Positions 1 to 7,609 of a stretch of 64,000 bases of DNA are shown piece by piece; within the stretch, counting starts at the first letter, position 1, and every line of letters begins with the position of its first letter. The stretch lies in the NCBI RefSeq assembly GCF_002796975.1, contig NZ_PEKV01000002.1, forward strand, positions 103,358 to 167,357, in the 5' to 3' direction. A program made the position numbers and the translations under genes. Below the pieces are notes generated by a model. That model ran no database searches, was not told where the DNA came from, and saw only the letters and a program-made list of their open reading frames with translations. The DNA comes from Ferrovibrio sp. Its GTDB lineage: Bacteria > Pseudomonadota > Alphaproteobacteria > Ferrovibrionales > Ferrovibrionaceae.

Positions 1-138
1 GCGGGCCGCCAGCAGCGTCGGATTGTTGTTGTAGGCCGCGCTGAACACGTCGGTCAGCGACTGGGCCCTGGCAGACTGCACCGCCACGATGCAGCTCACG
101 GCAACTGCCGTGGCCAAGATGGTTTTCGTGAAGCTCAT
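1..138 (-). CDS. TolC family outer membrane protein, N-terminal part (runs off the window)
   Basis: Only the first 46 codons are inside the window. They read as a signal peptide (MSFTKTILATAVAVSC... ending SARA-QS) followed by LTDVFSAAYNNNPTLLAAR, the typical mature start of TolC-type outer membrane channel proteins used by type I secretion and RND efflux. An AAGGA ribosome site lies upstream; an in-frame ATG at 147 adds three residues and is an equally possible start. The gene is preceded on the same strand by a rhodanese and a PCMT-like gene, an order familiar from Alphaproteobacteria. The family call rests on the N-terminus only. Confidence 0.75.
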   Translation of the reverse strand, partial: MSFTKTILATAVAVSCIVAVQSARAQSLTDVFSAAYNNNPTLLAAR

Positions 139-228
139 GACGCGCATCCGTCCTTCATTTCGTTTCATCGTTGTCGCCGTGGCGCGTCCCAATCGTAGTC
201 CCCGAACTCTTATATTTTTATTATGCAC

Positions 229-558
229 TCAGTATGTCGTCATGCCCGGTTCGACCTGTTCGGCCCAGGCATGAATTCCGCCGGCGAGATTGGTCGCCTG
301 CGTAAAACCGTTCTGCCGCAGCCAGCCAGTAACCTGGCGACTGCGACCGCCATGATGGCACATCACCACCAATGGCTTGTCGCGTGGCAATTCGGTAACC
401 CGCTGCGGTACCTGCTGCATCGGGATATTTACCGTACCCGGCAGCGATACGGTATTCACTTCCCAGTCCTCGCGCACGTCCAGAACCGCAACGTCCTTGC
501 CGCTCCTGCGCCAGGCGTCGAGTTCGGCGACGCCGATTTCCAGGGGTGCGTCGGTCAT
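229..558 (-). CDS. Rhodanese-like domain protein
   Basis: A single-domain rhodanese of 109 residues, probably cytoplasmic. Visible motifs are LDVREDWEV near residues 26-34 and the active-site loop CHHGGRS starting at Cys67, which would carry the persulfide sulfur in sulfurtransfer. The length is normal for a single-domain GlpE/PspE-like protein, and no signal peptide is present. It starts 5 bp after the stop of the PCMT-like gene and lies ahead of the TolC-type gene, so the three are probably co-transcribed. The sulfur acceptor is unknown. Confidence 0.85.
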   Translation of the reverse strand: MTDAPLEIGVAELDAWRRSGKDVAVLDVREDWEVNTVSLPGTVNIPMQQVPQRVTELPRDKPLVVMCHHGGRSRQVTGWLRQNGFTQATNLAGGIHAWAEQVEPGMTTY

Positions 559-563
559 ACAGA

Positions 564-1235
564 TCAGAACACGAAACCGGCCGGCCGCTCGAAACCGGGC
601 AACATCGGCGTGCCAGCGTCGAACAGCACACGCTGCGGGAACAGATCGCCAGTCCGCTTGACCAGCACGGTCTGGCCGATCGGGGCGCCGGGCGCACGCA
701 GCACGCCGATCAGGCGGCCGCCATCGGCCAGCTGCTGCTGCAGTGCGGGCGAAAATTCCGGCACCGCGCCGGCGATCAGGATCACATTGAACGGGCCCTG
801 CTTGGCCAGGCCGTCTTTCAGCGCGCCATCGACCAGCGCAACATTGTCGATGCCCAGGCTCTGCAGGGTCTGGCCGGCCTGCTGGCTCAGCGCGGCATCG
901 GCCTCAAGGCCGATCACGGTGCTGGTCAGGCGGGCGAGTACGGCGACTTCGTAGCCGGTAGACGCACCGATCACCAAGGCAACCTCGGATGGCTGGATTT
1001 CAGCTTCCTGAAGCAGGCGGGCCAGCACCATCGGTTCCATCAGGAAGCGGCCGGGCGCAATCGCCACGTCCTCGTCCATATAGGCTACGCCGCGATAGGC
1101 CTTGGGCACGAACTGCTCGCGCGGCAGGGCGGCCATGGCGTCGATCACCTGCTCGTCGATCACCTTGTTGGGACGGAGCTGCGTCAGCACCATCTGGCGG
1201 CGCGCTTCGGCGAATTGGCGTTCTGCTGTGGCCAT
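564..1235 (-). CDS. Protein-L-isoaspartate O-methyltransferase family protein
   Basis: A 223-residue PCMT-like SAM-dependent methyltransferase. The family would methylate L-isoaspartyl residues in damaged proteins. The start at MATAERQF is preferred; the reading frame continues upstream to 1307, but that extension is not family-like. Features include MVLTQLRPNKVID, then MAALPREQFVP, and a SAM-binding motif I reading VALVIGASTGYEVAVLA. That motif differs from the usual EIGTGSGY by having Ala-Ser in the loop, so substrate or activity may have diverged, as in several alphaproteobacterial paralogues. It is the first gene of the pcm-rhodanese-TolC unit. Confidence 0.85.
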   Translation of the reverse strand: MATAERQFAEARRQMVLTQLRPNKVIDEQVIDAMAALPREQFVPKAYRGVAYMDEDVAIAPGRFLMEPMVLARLLQEAEIQPSEVALVIGASTGYEVAVLARLTSTVIGLEADAALSQQAGQTLQSLGIDNVALVDGALKDGLAKQGPFNVILIAGAVPEFSPALQQQLADGGRLIGVLRAPGAPIGQTVLVKRTGDLFPQRVLFDAGTPMLPGFERPAGFVF

Positions 1236-1399
1236 GGGCTGGGAATCCGGGCTGGAACAGGCGTTGGGACAGGCGCCGTTTATAATGCTGCAATGCCGCG
1301 AAAACAACGGTCGTATTGGGGGTTAGCTGGCCTGCAGGGGGACTGCTGCCATTCCCTGCCGCCAGCTCCGACCGACCAGTGACGCCGCCCGGGAAAGCC

Positions 1400-1428
1400 T
1401 TGACCCCACCGGGCGGCAACCCTTAGTA
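1400..1428 (+). promoter_or_regulatory. Candidate sigma-70 promoter of tRNA-Cys
   Basis: TTGACC at 1400-1405 and TTAGTA at 1423-1428 are separated by 17 bp, placing transcription start about 10 bp before the tRNA. The -10 lies in a small palindrome (CCCTTAGTAAGGG). Assigned by pattern and position only. Confidence 0.45.
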
Positions 1429-1445
1429 AGGGGCCGCGCTCGCGA

Positions 1446-1519
1446 GGTCCGGTGGCGGAGTGGTGACGCAGCGGACTGCAAATCCGCGTACGCCGGTTCA
1501 ATTCCGGCCCGGACCTCCA
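1446..1519 (+). tRNA. tRNA-Cys (anticodon GCA), CCA encoded
   Basis: A full cloverleaf folds by eye. The acceptor stem pairs GGTCCGG (1446-1452) with CCGGACC (1509-1515). The anticodon stem GCGGA/TCCGC encloses loop CTGCAAA with anticodon GCA at 1478-1480, and the T arm is GCCGG-TTCAATT-CCGGC. The discriminator base is U (T at 1516), the CysRS identity base, and CCA is encoded at 1517-1519. Confidence 0.97.
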
Positions 1520-1663
1520 AAATCCCCCCAATGCATCGAATTTCCCCGCCAGGGCAGCCATTCCAGCCGCCGGGAACCTTAATTAGCGGTAACACCCCCT
1601 TCTATACCCGTAGCTGCCCGGCTATCTTTTAATTTCAGGCAGTTATCGCGGCAGGAGGCGGCG

Positions 1664-2041
1664 ATGAGGATTCTGGGCTACGGCAAGACCGAAAAGGTCG
1701 ATCACCTGGTCACCAAGGAAATGCTGGACCGGGAGTCGCACCGGAAACTGCAGAAATTCCTGGAGGAGGTCGAGATGGCCATCTTCAGCGCCAATCGTGA
1801 GGTGCTGAAGAAAGCCGTGCCCGAACTGACCCGGGAGTCCTTCATGGCTTTCGCCGTCCGGGTCGCCGAGGCCAGGGCCCGCTACCTGAAGATCGCACTG
1901 GAGCTTTCCGCCAACGCCAATCCTTCGCCGGAAGACATTGCCCGGCTGAAGGCCGCGCGCGAAGCGAATGATGAATTACTGCACGCCTTCGAGGCCACAA
2001 AACGCGTGATCGAGCGCGGTTACACGCTGCTGGCCAAATAA
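1664..2041 (+). CDS. Conserved hypothetical protein, all-helical
   Basis: A 125-residue protein of unknown function. The start is fixed by a strong AGGAGG placed 5-6 bp before the ATG. The sequence is charged, lacks a signal peptide or membrane segment, and appears mostly helical (long runs such as ESHRKLQKFLEEVEMAIFSA and EDIARLKAAREANDELLHAF), which would suit a small coiled-coil or adaptor protein. It stands alone on the plus strand between tRNA-Cys and the convergent YciI-like gene. I do not recognise a named family. Confidence 0.7.
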   Translation: MRILGYGKTEKVDHLVTKEMLDRESHRKLQKFLEEVEMAIFSANREVLKKAVPELTRESFMAFAVRVAEARARYLKIALELSANANPSPEDIARLKAAREANDELLHAFEATKRVIERGYTLLAK

Positions 2042-2042
2042 A

Positions 2043-2378
2043 TCAGTCGGCCGCGTCTTCGGCGAATGGCGAGGTATGACTCGCCGGATTGAACACCATC
2101 TGCCAGGGGCGCAGGTTGGCCGCGAGCAGGCCCGACTGCACCGCCGGATCGTCCTCCATCATGCGTCGGGCTGTTGCCTCGTCGCTGCTGTCGAGTACCG
2201 CGATGCCGCCGCCTGCATCGTCACGGAACAGGCCTGCCATCAGCAGTTTCCCACCCTGCATCAGGCGTTCGAGATAAATCTGGTGATCGTGGAGCGCCTG
2301 TTTCGGCGCCGGCTGACCTGTCGGCCAGGCCGGGCCGCGCTGGTAATCGATCCAGTAGACCGCACGCGGCTTCGGCAT
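2043..2378 (-). CDS. YciI-like protein (ferredoxin-fold, YCII-related)
   Basis: A 111-residue YciI-family protein. After MPKPRAVYWIDYQRGP come HDHQIYLERLMQGGKLLMAG and DDPAVQSGLL, matching the usual YciI pattern of a central His-Asp-containing helix, a GxLLxAGP-like strand and a DDPF-like C-terminal motif. These small alpha/beta-barrel dimers are mostly of unknown function; some relate to chlorohydrolases. The start at 2378 is chosen because the family begins here, although the frame stays open to 2609. It ends 1 bp after the convergent hypothetical gene. Confidence 0.75.
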   Translation of the reverse strand: MPKPRAVYWIDYQRGPAWPTGQPAPKQALHDHQIYLERLMQGGKLLMAGLFRDDAGGGIAVLDSSDEATARRMMEDDPAVQSGLLAANLRPWQMVFNPASHTSPFAEDAAD

Positions 2379-2391
2379 GCCCTGCTCTCCG

Positions 2392-2517
2392 TCAGCTTTG
2401 CTTCTCTGCCGCCAAGTGGCGCACGAGCGTAGCCAGATCGTAGTGGAAGCGCTCTTCCACGAACAGTCCGACGCGGTTGCCATGGTTTCTTCCGGGTTTT
2501 CGGGCCCGGACGGACAC
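2392..2517 (-). CDS. Possible 41-residue small protein upstream of the YciI-like gene
   Basis: A GTG-started frame ends 13 bp before the YciI-like ATG. Its C-terminal half reads GNRVGLFVEERFHYDLATL followed by VRHLAAEKQS, which looks like genuine protein (amphipathic, no compositional bias), unlike the competing frame. The intervening CGGAGAGCAGGG then serves as the YciI ribosome site. The N-terminus is uncertain; an alternative is the decayed 3' end of a longer gene. No family is recognised. Confidence 0.35.
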   Translation of the reverse strand: MSVRARKPGRNHGNRVGLFVEERFHYDLATLVRHLAAEKQS

Positions 2518-2586
2518 CTTGCCGCCTTGTGACAGCGGGCCGAACCGGGCATGATTTCCGGGTCTTCCGCCCTAGATTGTAAGCTC

Positions 2587-3504
2587 ATGTCGCTGCTGCC
2601 AGAGTCCATCGATGCCGTCGAAGCCCTGCTGAACCGTGGCGACTATGTCGCCGACCGTTCGCTGGCCACCACGCTGTTCCTGGCGCTGAAGATGGGCCGG
2701 CCGCTGTTCCTCGAAGGCGAGGCCGGTGTCGGCAAGACCGAAATTGCCAAGGTGCTGGCCACGACGCTGAACCGCCGGCTGGTGCGCCTGCAATGCTACG
2801 AAGGCCTCGATCTCTCCTCGGCGGTCTACGAGTGGAATTATCCGCGCCAGATGCTGGAAATCCGGCTGGCCGAGGCTGCCGGCAGCGGCGACAAGGATAA
2901 GCTGGCGCGCGATCTGTTCAGCCCGGAATTCCTCGTCGAACGCCCGCTGCTGCAGGCGCTGAAACCAGATCCGGCCGGGGCACCGGTGCTGCTGATCGAC
3001 GAGCTCGACCGCACAGATGAACCCTTCGAAGCCTATCTGCTGGAAGTGCTGTCCGACTTCCAGATCACCATTCCCGAAATCGGCCCAGTGAAAGCTGCCG
3101 AACCGCCGATCGTAATCATCACCTCCAACCGCACGCGCGAAATCCACGACGCGCTGAAGCGCCGCTGTCTGTATTACTGGGTCGATTATCCCAACGCCGA
3201 ACGCGAACTGGCGATTCTGGAGCGCAAGGTGCCGGGCGTGCAGAAGCGGCTGAGCCGCGAAATCGTCGCCTTCGTGCAGCATCTGCGCGAGACCGAGCTG
3301 TTCAAGCTGCCCGGCGTGGCCGAAACCATCGACTGGACTCGCGCGCTCGCCTTCCTCGACAAGGTGAGCCTCGATCCCGAAACGATCGACAATACGCTGG
3401 GCGTCCTGCTGAAGTATCAGGACGATATTGCGAAGATGAAGGGCTCGGAAGCCGCGAATATCCTGCGCCAGGTGCAGCAGGACATGGCCTCGCTCGGTAT
3501 CTGA
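2587..3504 (+). CDS. MoxR-family AAA+ ATPase (CoxD-like)
   Basis: A 305-residue MoxR-type AAA+ ATPase. Walker A is GEAGVGKT (residues 44-51), Walker B VLLIDELD (134-141), and sensor 1 IIITSNRTREIHDAL. The start at MSLLPESIDAV is chosen by homology-like alignment; the frame stays open to 2551. MoxR ATPases pair with VWA proteins to remodel or load cofactor into target enzymes, and the next gene is such a VWA protein, 1 bp downstream. With the following XdhC genes this matches the CoxD role in inserting the Cu/S or Mo centre into molybdenum hydroxylases such as CO dehydrogenase. The target is inferred from neighbours. Confidence 0.88.
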   Translation: MSLLPESIDAVEALLNRGDYVADRSLATTLFLALKMGRPLFLEGEAGVGKTEIAKVLATTLNRRLVRLQCYEGLDLSSAVYEWNYPRQMLEIRLAEAAGSGDKDKLARDLFSPEFLVERPLLQALKPDPAGAPVLLIDELDRTDEPFEAYLLEVLSDFQITIPEIGPVKAAEPPIVIITSNRTREIHDALKRRCLYYWVDYPNAERELAILERKVPGVQKRLSREIVAFVQHLRETELFKLPGVAETIDWTRALAFLDKVSLDPETIDNTLGVLLKYQDDIAKMKGSEAANILRQVQQDMASLGI

Positions 3505-3505
3505 C

Positions 3506-4747
3506 ATGGTATTGCTGCCCGATCCCACGTCGGGTGAACGCAGCGACGGCGGCGCCTTCGCGACAAATATCGTGCATTTCGTGCGCCTACTGCGCGCCTC
3601 CGGTTTGCGGCTCGGCCCCGGCAAGGCAATGGACGCCGTCCGCGCCGTGGAAGTCGCCGGCATCCGGCGGCGCGAGGATCTTTACTGGACGTTGTTCTCG
3701 GTGCTGGTGAACCGGCGCGATCAGCGCGAATTGTTCGACCAGGCATTTCATATCTTCTGGCGCGATCCGAAAATTCTCGAACGCATGATGAGCCTGCTGC
3801 TGCCACAGGCTGAAGGCACCGCCGAGCCGCGCAAGAACAGCATGTCGCAACGGCTGAAACAGGCCCTGCTGCCCGGTGGCAGTGAAGGCCGGGCCGGCAA
3901 CGAGAAAAAAGAGGTCGAGATCGACGCGACGCTGACCTTCTCCGCCGACGAACTGCTGCAGAAAAAAGACTTCGCTGACATGACGGCGGAAGAAATGGAT
4001 CAGGCCAAAGCCGCGATGGCGCGGATCGACTGGCCGTTCCGCCCTGCCCGTACCCGCCGCCTGAAACCTGACGCGCGGGGTCATCGCATCGACCTGCGCG
4101 CCAGCATCCAGGCCAGTCTACGCACCGGTGGCACCATCATTCCGCTGAAGCGCAAGAGCCCTGGCGAGCGCCCGCCGCCGCTGGTGGTGCTGTGCGACAT
4201 CTCCGGCTCGATGAGCCAGTACAGCCGCATGTTCCTGCATTTCATGCACGCACTGAGCAATGACCGCAGCCGCGTGCACAGTTTCCTGTTCGGCACGCGT
4301 CTGACCAATATCAGCCGCATGCTGCGCCAGCGCGACGTCGACAAAGCCCTGAATGCTGTCAGCGAGCGCGTGCCCGACTGGTCGGGCGGCACCCGCATCG
4401 GCGCCACGCTGGCGGAGTTCAATCGTCTGTGGTCGCGTCGCGTACTGGGCCAGGGCGCTGTCGTGCTGCTGCTGACTGACGGGCTGGACCGCGAAGGCGG
4501 CGCAGGCCTGCCGCGCGAAATGGAGCGGCTGCACAAATCCTGTCATCGGCTGATCTGGCTCAATCCGCTGCTGCGCTGGGACGGATTCGAGCCGAAAGCC
4601 GCTGGTATCCGCGCCATACTGCCCCATGTTGACGATTTCCGTCCGGTTCACAATCTTAGCTCTATTGCCGACCTCGCCCATGCGCTCAGTCACGAGAGCG
4701 ACACAGGCAACCGGCTGAAACTCAATCTCGGGAGACTGGCTGCATGA
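3506..4747 (+). CDS. VWA domain protein, CoxE-like
   Basis: A 413-residue cytoplasmic protein with a C-terminal von Willebrand factor A domain. The metal-binding MIDAS motif DISGS lies at residues 231-235, with the later elements GGTRIGATL and LLLTDGLDREGG. The N-terminal region (FVRLLRASGLRLGPGKAMDA) matches the CoxE/DUF58-like family. CoxE acts with the MoxR-type CoxD ATPase in post-translational maturation of molybdenum hydroxylases. It begins 1 bp after the ATPase stop and overlaps the next gene by ATGA, so translation is coupled through the cassette. Confidence 0.88.
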   Translation: MVLLPDPTSGERSDGGAFATNIVHFVRLLRASGLRLGPGKAMDAVRAVEVAGIRRREDLYWTLFSVLVNRRDQRELFDQAFHIFWRDPKILERMMSLLLPQAEGTAEPRKNSMSQRLKQALLPGGSEGRAGNEKKEVEIDATLTFSADELLQKKDFADMTAEEMDQAKAAMARIDWPFRPARTRRLKPDARGHRIDLRASIQASLRTGGTIIPLKRKSPGERPPPLVVLCDISGSMSQYSRMFLHFMHALSNDRSRVHSFLFGTRLTNISRMLRQRDVDKALNAVSERVPDWSGGTRIGATLAEFNRLWSRRVLGQGAVVLLLTDGLDREGGAGLPREMERLHKSCHRLIWLNPLLRWDGFEPKAAGIRAILPHVDDFRPVHNLSSIADLAHALSHESDTGNRLKLNLGRLAA

Positions 4748-5085
4748 CCACCGATCCCATGCCTGATGTATCTGCCGATATTCTCGCCACCGCCCTCGGC
4801 TGGAAACTGTCCGGCAAGGGCGTGGCGCTGGCCACTGTCGTCACCACCTGGGGTTCGGCGCCGCGCCCGGTCGGCAGCCAGCTCGCCGTGGATGATGAAG
4901 GCAAGTTCATCGGCTCGGTCTCTGGCGGCTGCATCGAAGGCGCCGTGGTGACCGAAGCGCTGGATGCGATTGCCGACGGCAAGCCGCGGATGCTGGATTT
5001 CGGCGTCTCTGACGCGCAGGCCTGGGAAGTCGGGCTGGCCTGCGGCGGCAAGATCCAGGTTTATGTCGAACGGCTCGATTCATGA
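4744..5085 (+). CDS. XdhC/CoxI family protein, N-terminal domain only
   Basis: A 113-residue protein equivalent to the XdhC_CoxI N-terminal domain: TTWGSAPRPVGSQLAV, then GSVSGGCIEGAVV and GLACGGKIQVYVE. The conserved Cys pair (in SGGCIEG and LACGGKI) is present. XdhC-type proteins bind molybdenum cofactor, promote its sulfuration and deliver it to xanthine dehydrogenase-like enzymes. Full-length XdhC carries a Rossmann domain after this one; here that domain is encoded by the next gene, overlapping by ATGA, so XdhC is split into two proteins. Start is set by the ATGA overlap with the VWA gene. Confidence 0.88.
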   Translation: MTTDPMPDVSADILATALGWKLSGKGVALATVVTTWGSAPRPVGSQLAVDDEGKFIGSVSGGCIEGAVVTEALDAIADGKPRMLDFGVSDAQAWEVGLACGGKIQVYVERLDS

Positions 5086-5801
5086 AGCGTGAGATTCTCG
5101 AACAGCTGCAGGCCGACCGCGCCGAGAAGCGTCCGGTGGTGCTGGCCACCTTTCTCAGGACCGGTGAGCAACGCCTGCTCTATCTGGTCGGCAAGAAGGG
5201 CTTGAAAGACCTCGATCCGCGGATCGGCGAAACGGCACGCGCCGCGCTGATCGAAGACAAGCCGCGCACGGTGGAAACCGAACAGGGCCCCCTCTTCCTC
5301 AATGTATTCAATCCGCCGCTGCGGCTGATCCTGGTCGGCGCCGTGCATATCGCCCAGGCGCTGGTGCCGATGGCGCAGCTGGCCGGCTACGAAGTGATCG
5401 TGATCGATCCGCGCAGTGCCTTCGGTTCGGTCGAGCGCTTCCCCGGCGTGCAGCTGTCGAACGACTGGCCCGACGAAGCGATGGAAAAGCTGCGGCCCGA
5501 TCTGCGCACGGCACTGGTGACGCTGACGCATGATCCCAAGATCGACGATCCGGCGCTGATCTCGGGCCTGAGATCCGACGTCTTCTACATCGGCGCGCTG
5601 GGCAGCAAAAAGACGCACGCCTCGCGGATCGAGCGGCTGACCGCAGCCGGCTTCGGGGCGGATGACTTCGCCCGCATCCATGGCCCGGTGGGCCTGAGTA
5701 TCGGCGCCAAGTCGCCGGCTGAGATTTCCATCTCCATCCTGGCGCAGATGACGGCGGCGTTACGCCAGCCGGCGGCGTCGGCGACTTCGGCAGCAGCCTG
5801 A
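5082..5801 (+). CDS. XdhC Rossmann-domain protein
   Basis: A 239-residue partner of the preceding gene. Residues about 80-215 form the XdhC C-terminal Rossmann domain: LRLILVGAVHIAQALVPMA (nucleotide-binding loop, here GAVHIA), VIVIDPRSAFGSVERFPG, LTHDPKIDDPAL, YIGALGSKKTHASRIERL and IHGPVGLSIGAKSPAEIS. All are strongly conserved in XdhC/CoxF proteins. The first 80 residues resemble a degenerate XdhC N-terminal domain. Together with the upstream half it likely supplies matured molybdopterin cofactor to a hydroxylase. Starts in ATGA overlap and ends in TGATG overlap with the next gene. Confidence 0.88.
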   Translation: MKREILEQLQADRAEKRPVVLATFLRTGEQRLLYLVGKKGLKDLDPRIGETARAALIEDKPRTVETEQGPLFLNVFNPPLRLILVGAVHIAQALVPMAQLAGYEVIVIDPRSAFGSVERFPGVQLSNDWPDEAMEKLRPDLRTALVTLTHDPKIDDPALISGLRSDVFYIGALGSKKTHASRIERLTAAGFGADDFARIHGPVGLSIGAKSPAEISISILAQMTAALRQPAASATSAAA

Positions 5802-7444
5802 TGTTCTTCGGTCCGGTGCCGGTGCGCGATGCTGCAGGCGGCATCCTTGGCCACAGCCTGTCGGCCGGTAGCGAACGCTTCCGCAAGGGCCGCCGGCTCA
5901 GCGCCGACGATGCGGCAGCGCTGGAAAAAGCCGGTCACGCGACAGTTTATATCGCGCGTCTGGAAGACGGCGACATCGCCGAGGATGAAGCCGCACATCG
6001 CATTGCCGTCGCCCTGACCGGGTCGCACGCCCGCACCGCTGCGGCCTTCACCGGTCGCGCCAATCTCTATGCCGAAACCGCAGGTCTCGTGCGCATCGAT
6101 ACCGCGCGACTGGATGAGGTCAACGAGATTGACGAAGCCGTCACCGTTGCCACGCTCGACGATTATGAGCCGGTCGAGGCCGGGCAGATGCTGGCCACCG
6201 TCAAGGTGATCCCTTTCGCCGCGCCGCGCCAGGCGATCGAACGCGGAGAGCAACTGCTGCGCGGCCATGCCCCGCTGGTGCAGGTGATGCCGTTCACGCC
6301 GCGCGAGGTCGGCCTGGTTCTGACCCGCGTCGCCAATACCAAAGACAGCGTGCTGGAAAAGACCGAGCAGGCCGTGGCTCAGCGTCTGGCGCAGTTCGGC
6401 AGCCGCATCAGAATGCAGCGCATCGTTCAGCATGAAGAAGCCGAGGTCGCCAAGGCCATCGCCGAGTTGAAGGCCGGCGGCTGTGCGCCGATCTTCGTCT
6501 TCGGTGCCTCCGCCACGGTAGATCGTAAGGACGTGGTGCCGGCAGGCCTGACGCGGGCTGGCGGTGAGGTGCTGCATTTCGGCATGCCGGTCGATCCGGG
6601 TAACCTGCTGATGCTCGGCCGCCACGATGACGTCTCGGTGATTGGCGTGCCCGGCTGCGCGCGTTCACCTAAACTGAACGGCTTCGACTGGGTGCTGCAA
6701 CGGCTGTGCGCCGGCGTACCGATCGCGCGGCGCGACATCATGCGGATGGGCGGCGGCGGTCTGCTGAAGGAAATCCCGAGCCGGCCCATGCTCCGCGATC
6801 AGGGGCCACGCACCGGCAGCGACAGCACGGCTACACCTGCCCCGCGACGGCCGAAAGTTGCCGCGTTGATCCTCGCTGCCGGCCTCTCCAGCCGGTTCGG
6901 CGACGGACACAAGCTGCTCGCCGGTCTCGATGGCAAGCCGGTGCTGCGCCACGTCGTGGAGCATGCGCAGGCGTCGTCGGCCAGCCCGATCCTGCTGGTG
7001 ACGGGACATCGCGCCGATGAAGTCCGCGCTGCTGCCGGAGCTGACGTGACGGTGGTGCACAATCCGTCCTACGCCGAAGGTCTGGCCAGTTCGCTGCGCG
7101 CAGGCTTAAGCGCGCTGCCGCAGGGACTGGATGGCGTGATCGTCTGTCTGGGTGATATGCCGGACGTTTCAACTGCAACTTTTGAGGCACTCATCGCTGC
7201 TTTCAACCCGGTAGAAGGCCGGGCGATCTGCCTGCCGGTGATTGGCGGCAAACGCGGCAATCCGACGCTCTGGGGCCTGCAATTCCTGCCTGACCTGATA
7301 CGTCTGGAAGGCGACAGCGGAGCACGTAGCCTGTTTGGGTCGCATGCGGAATGGATTTGCGAGGTGCCGGTGAATGATCCGGGCATCCTGCATGACTACG
7401 ATACCCCAGCCGCACTGGCTGCCCGAGGGGTTACCAAGTCTTAA
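5801..7444 (+). CDS. Molybdopterin-binding / MocA-type nucleotidyltransferase fusion
   Basis: A 547-residue two-domain protein. Residues about 1-340 are a MoeA/MogA-like molybdopterin-binding region (for example PIFVFGASATVDRKDVVP and GVPGCARSPKLNGFDWVL). Residues about 350-547 are a MobA/MocA-like NTP transferase: ALILAAGLSSRFGDGHKLLA, then VIVCLGDMPDVS and a C-terminal GDSGARSLF. Such fusions make molybdopterin cytosine dinucleotide, the cofactor form of xanthine dehydrogenase and CO dehydrogenase family enzymes. This agrees with the CoxDE- and XdhC-like genes upstream, to which it is coupled by TGATG. It closes the cassette; no hydroxylase subunit follows. Confidence 0.88.
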   Translation: MFFGPVPVRDAAGGILGHSLSAGSERFRKGRRLSADDAAALEKAGHATVYIARLEDGDIAEDEAAHRIAVALTGSHARTAAAFTGRANLYAETAGLVRIDTARLDEVNEIDEAVTVATLDDYEPVEAGQMLATVKVIPFAAPRQAIERGEQLLRGHAPLVQVMPFTPREVGLVLTRVANTKDSVLEKTEQAVAQRLAQFGSRIRMQRIVQHEEAEVAKAIAELKAGGCAPIFVFGASATVDRKDVVPAGLTRAGGEVLHFGMPVDPGNLLMLGRHDDVSVIGVPGCARSPKLNGFDWVLQRLCAGVPIARRDIMRMGGGGLLKEIPSRPMLRDQGPRTGSDSTATPAPRRPKVAALILAAGLSSRFGDGHKLLAGLDGKPVLRHVVEHAQASSASPILLVTGHRADEVRAAAGADVTVVHNPSYAEGLASSLRAGLSALPQGLDGVIVCLGDMPDVSTATFEALIAAFNPVEGRAICLPVIGGKRGNPTLWGLQFLPDLIRLEGDSGARSLFGSHAEWICEVPVNDPGILHDYDTPAALAARGVTKS

Positions 7445-7452
7445 CCGCAAGT

Positions 7453-7487
7453 CCTTGGCATTAAGTGAATATTATCCACAGCCAAGG
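7453..7487 (+). repeat. Inverted repeat after the MocA-fusion gene
   Basis: CCTTGGC (7453-7459) and GCCAAGG (7481-7487) flank a 21-base AT-rich loop. The right arm is followed by CATTAAC, echoing CATTAAG after the left arm. No T-run follows, so this is a weak terminator candidate or a protein site upstream of the EAL-like gene. Confidence 0.3.
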
Positions 7488-7609
7488 CATTAACTATGTC
7501 ATCCGGCTTTTTCCCGCGAGAGGAATTTGCCATAGTGCCGCAGGGGACAGGCTAGATTGGCTGTTTGTCGCCCTCTCCACGACCGTTACCGGAGAAAGCG
7601 ACCTTTTCT

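Noticed and set aside
2572..3663. Minus-strand frame of 363 codons across the MoxR gene
   Set aside because: Shadow of the MoxR ATPase and the start of the VWA gene, both supported by motifs.
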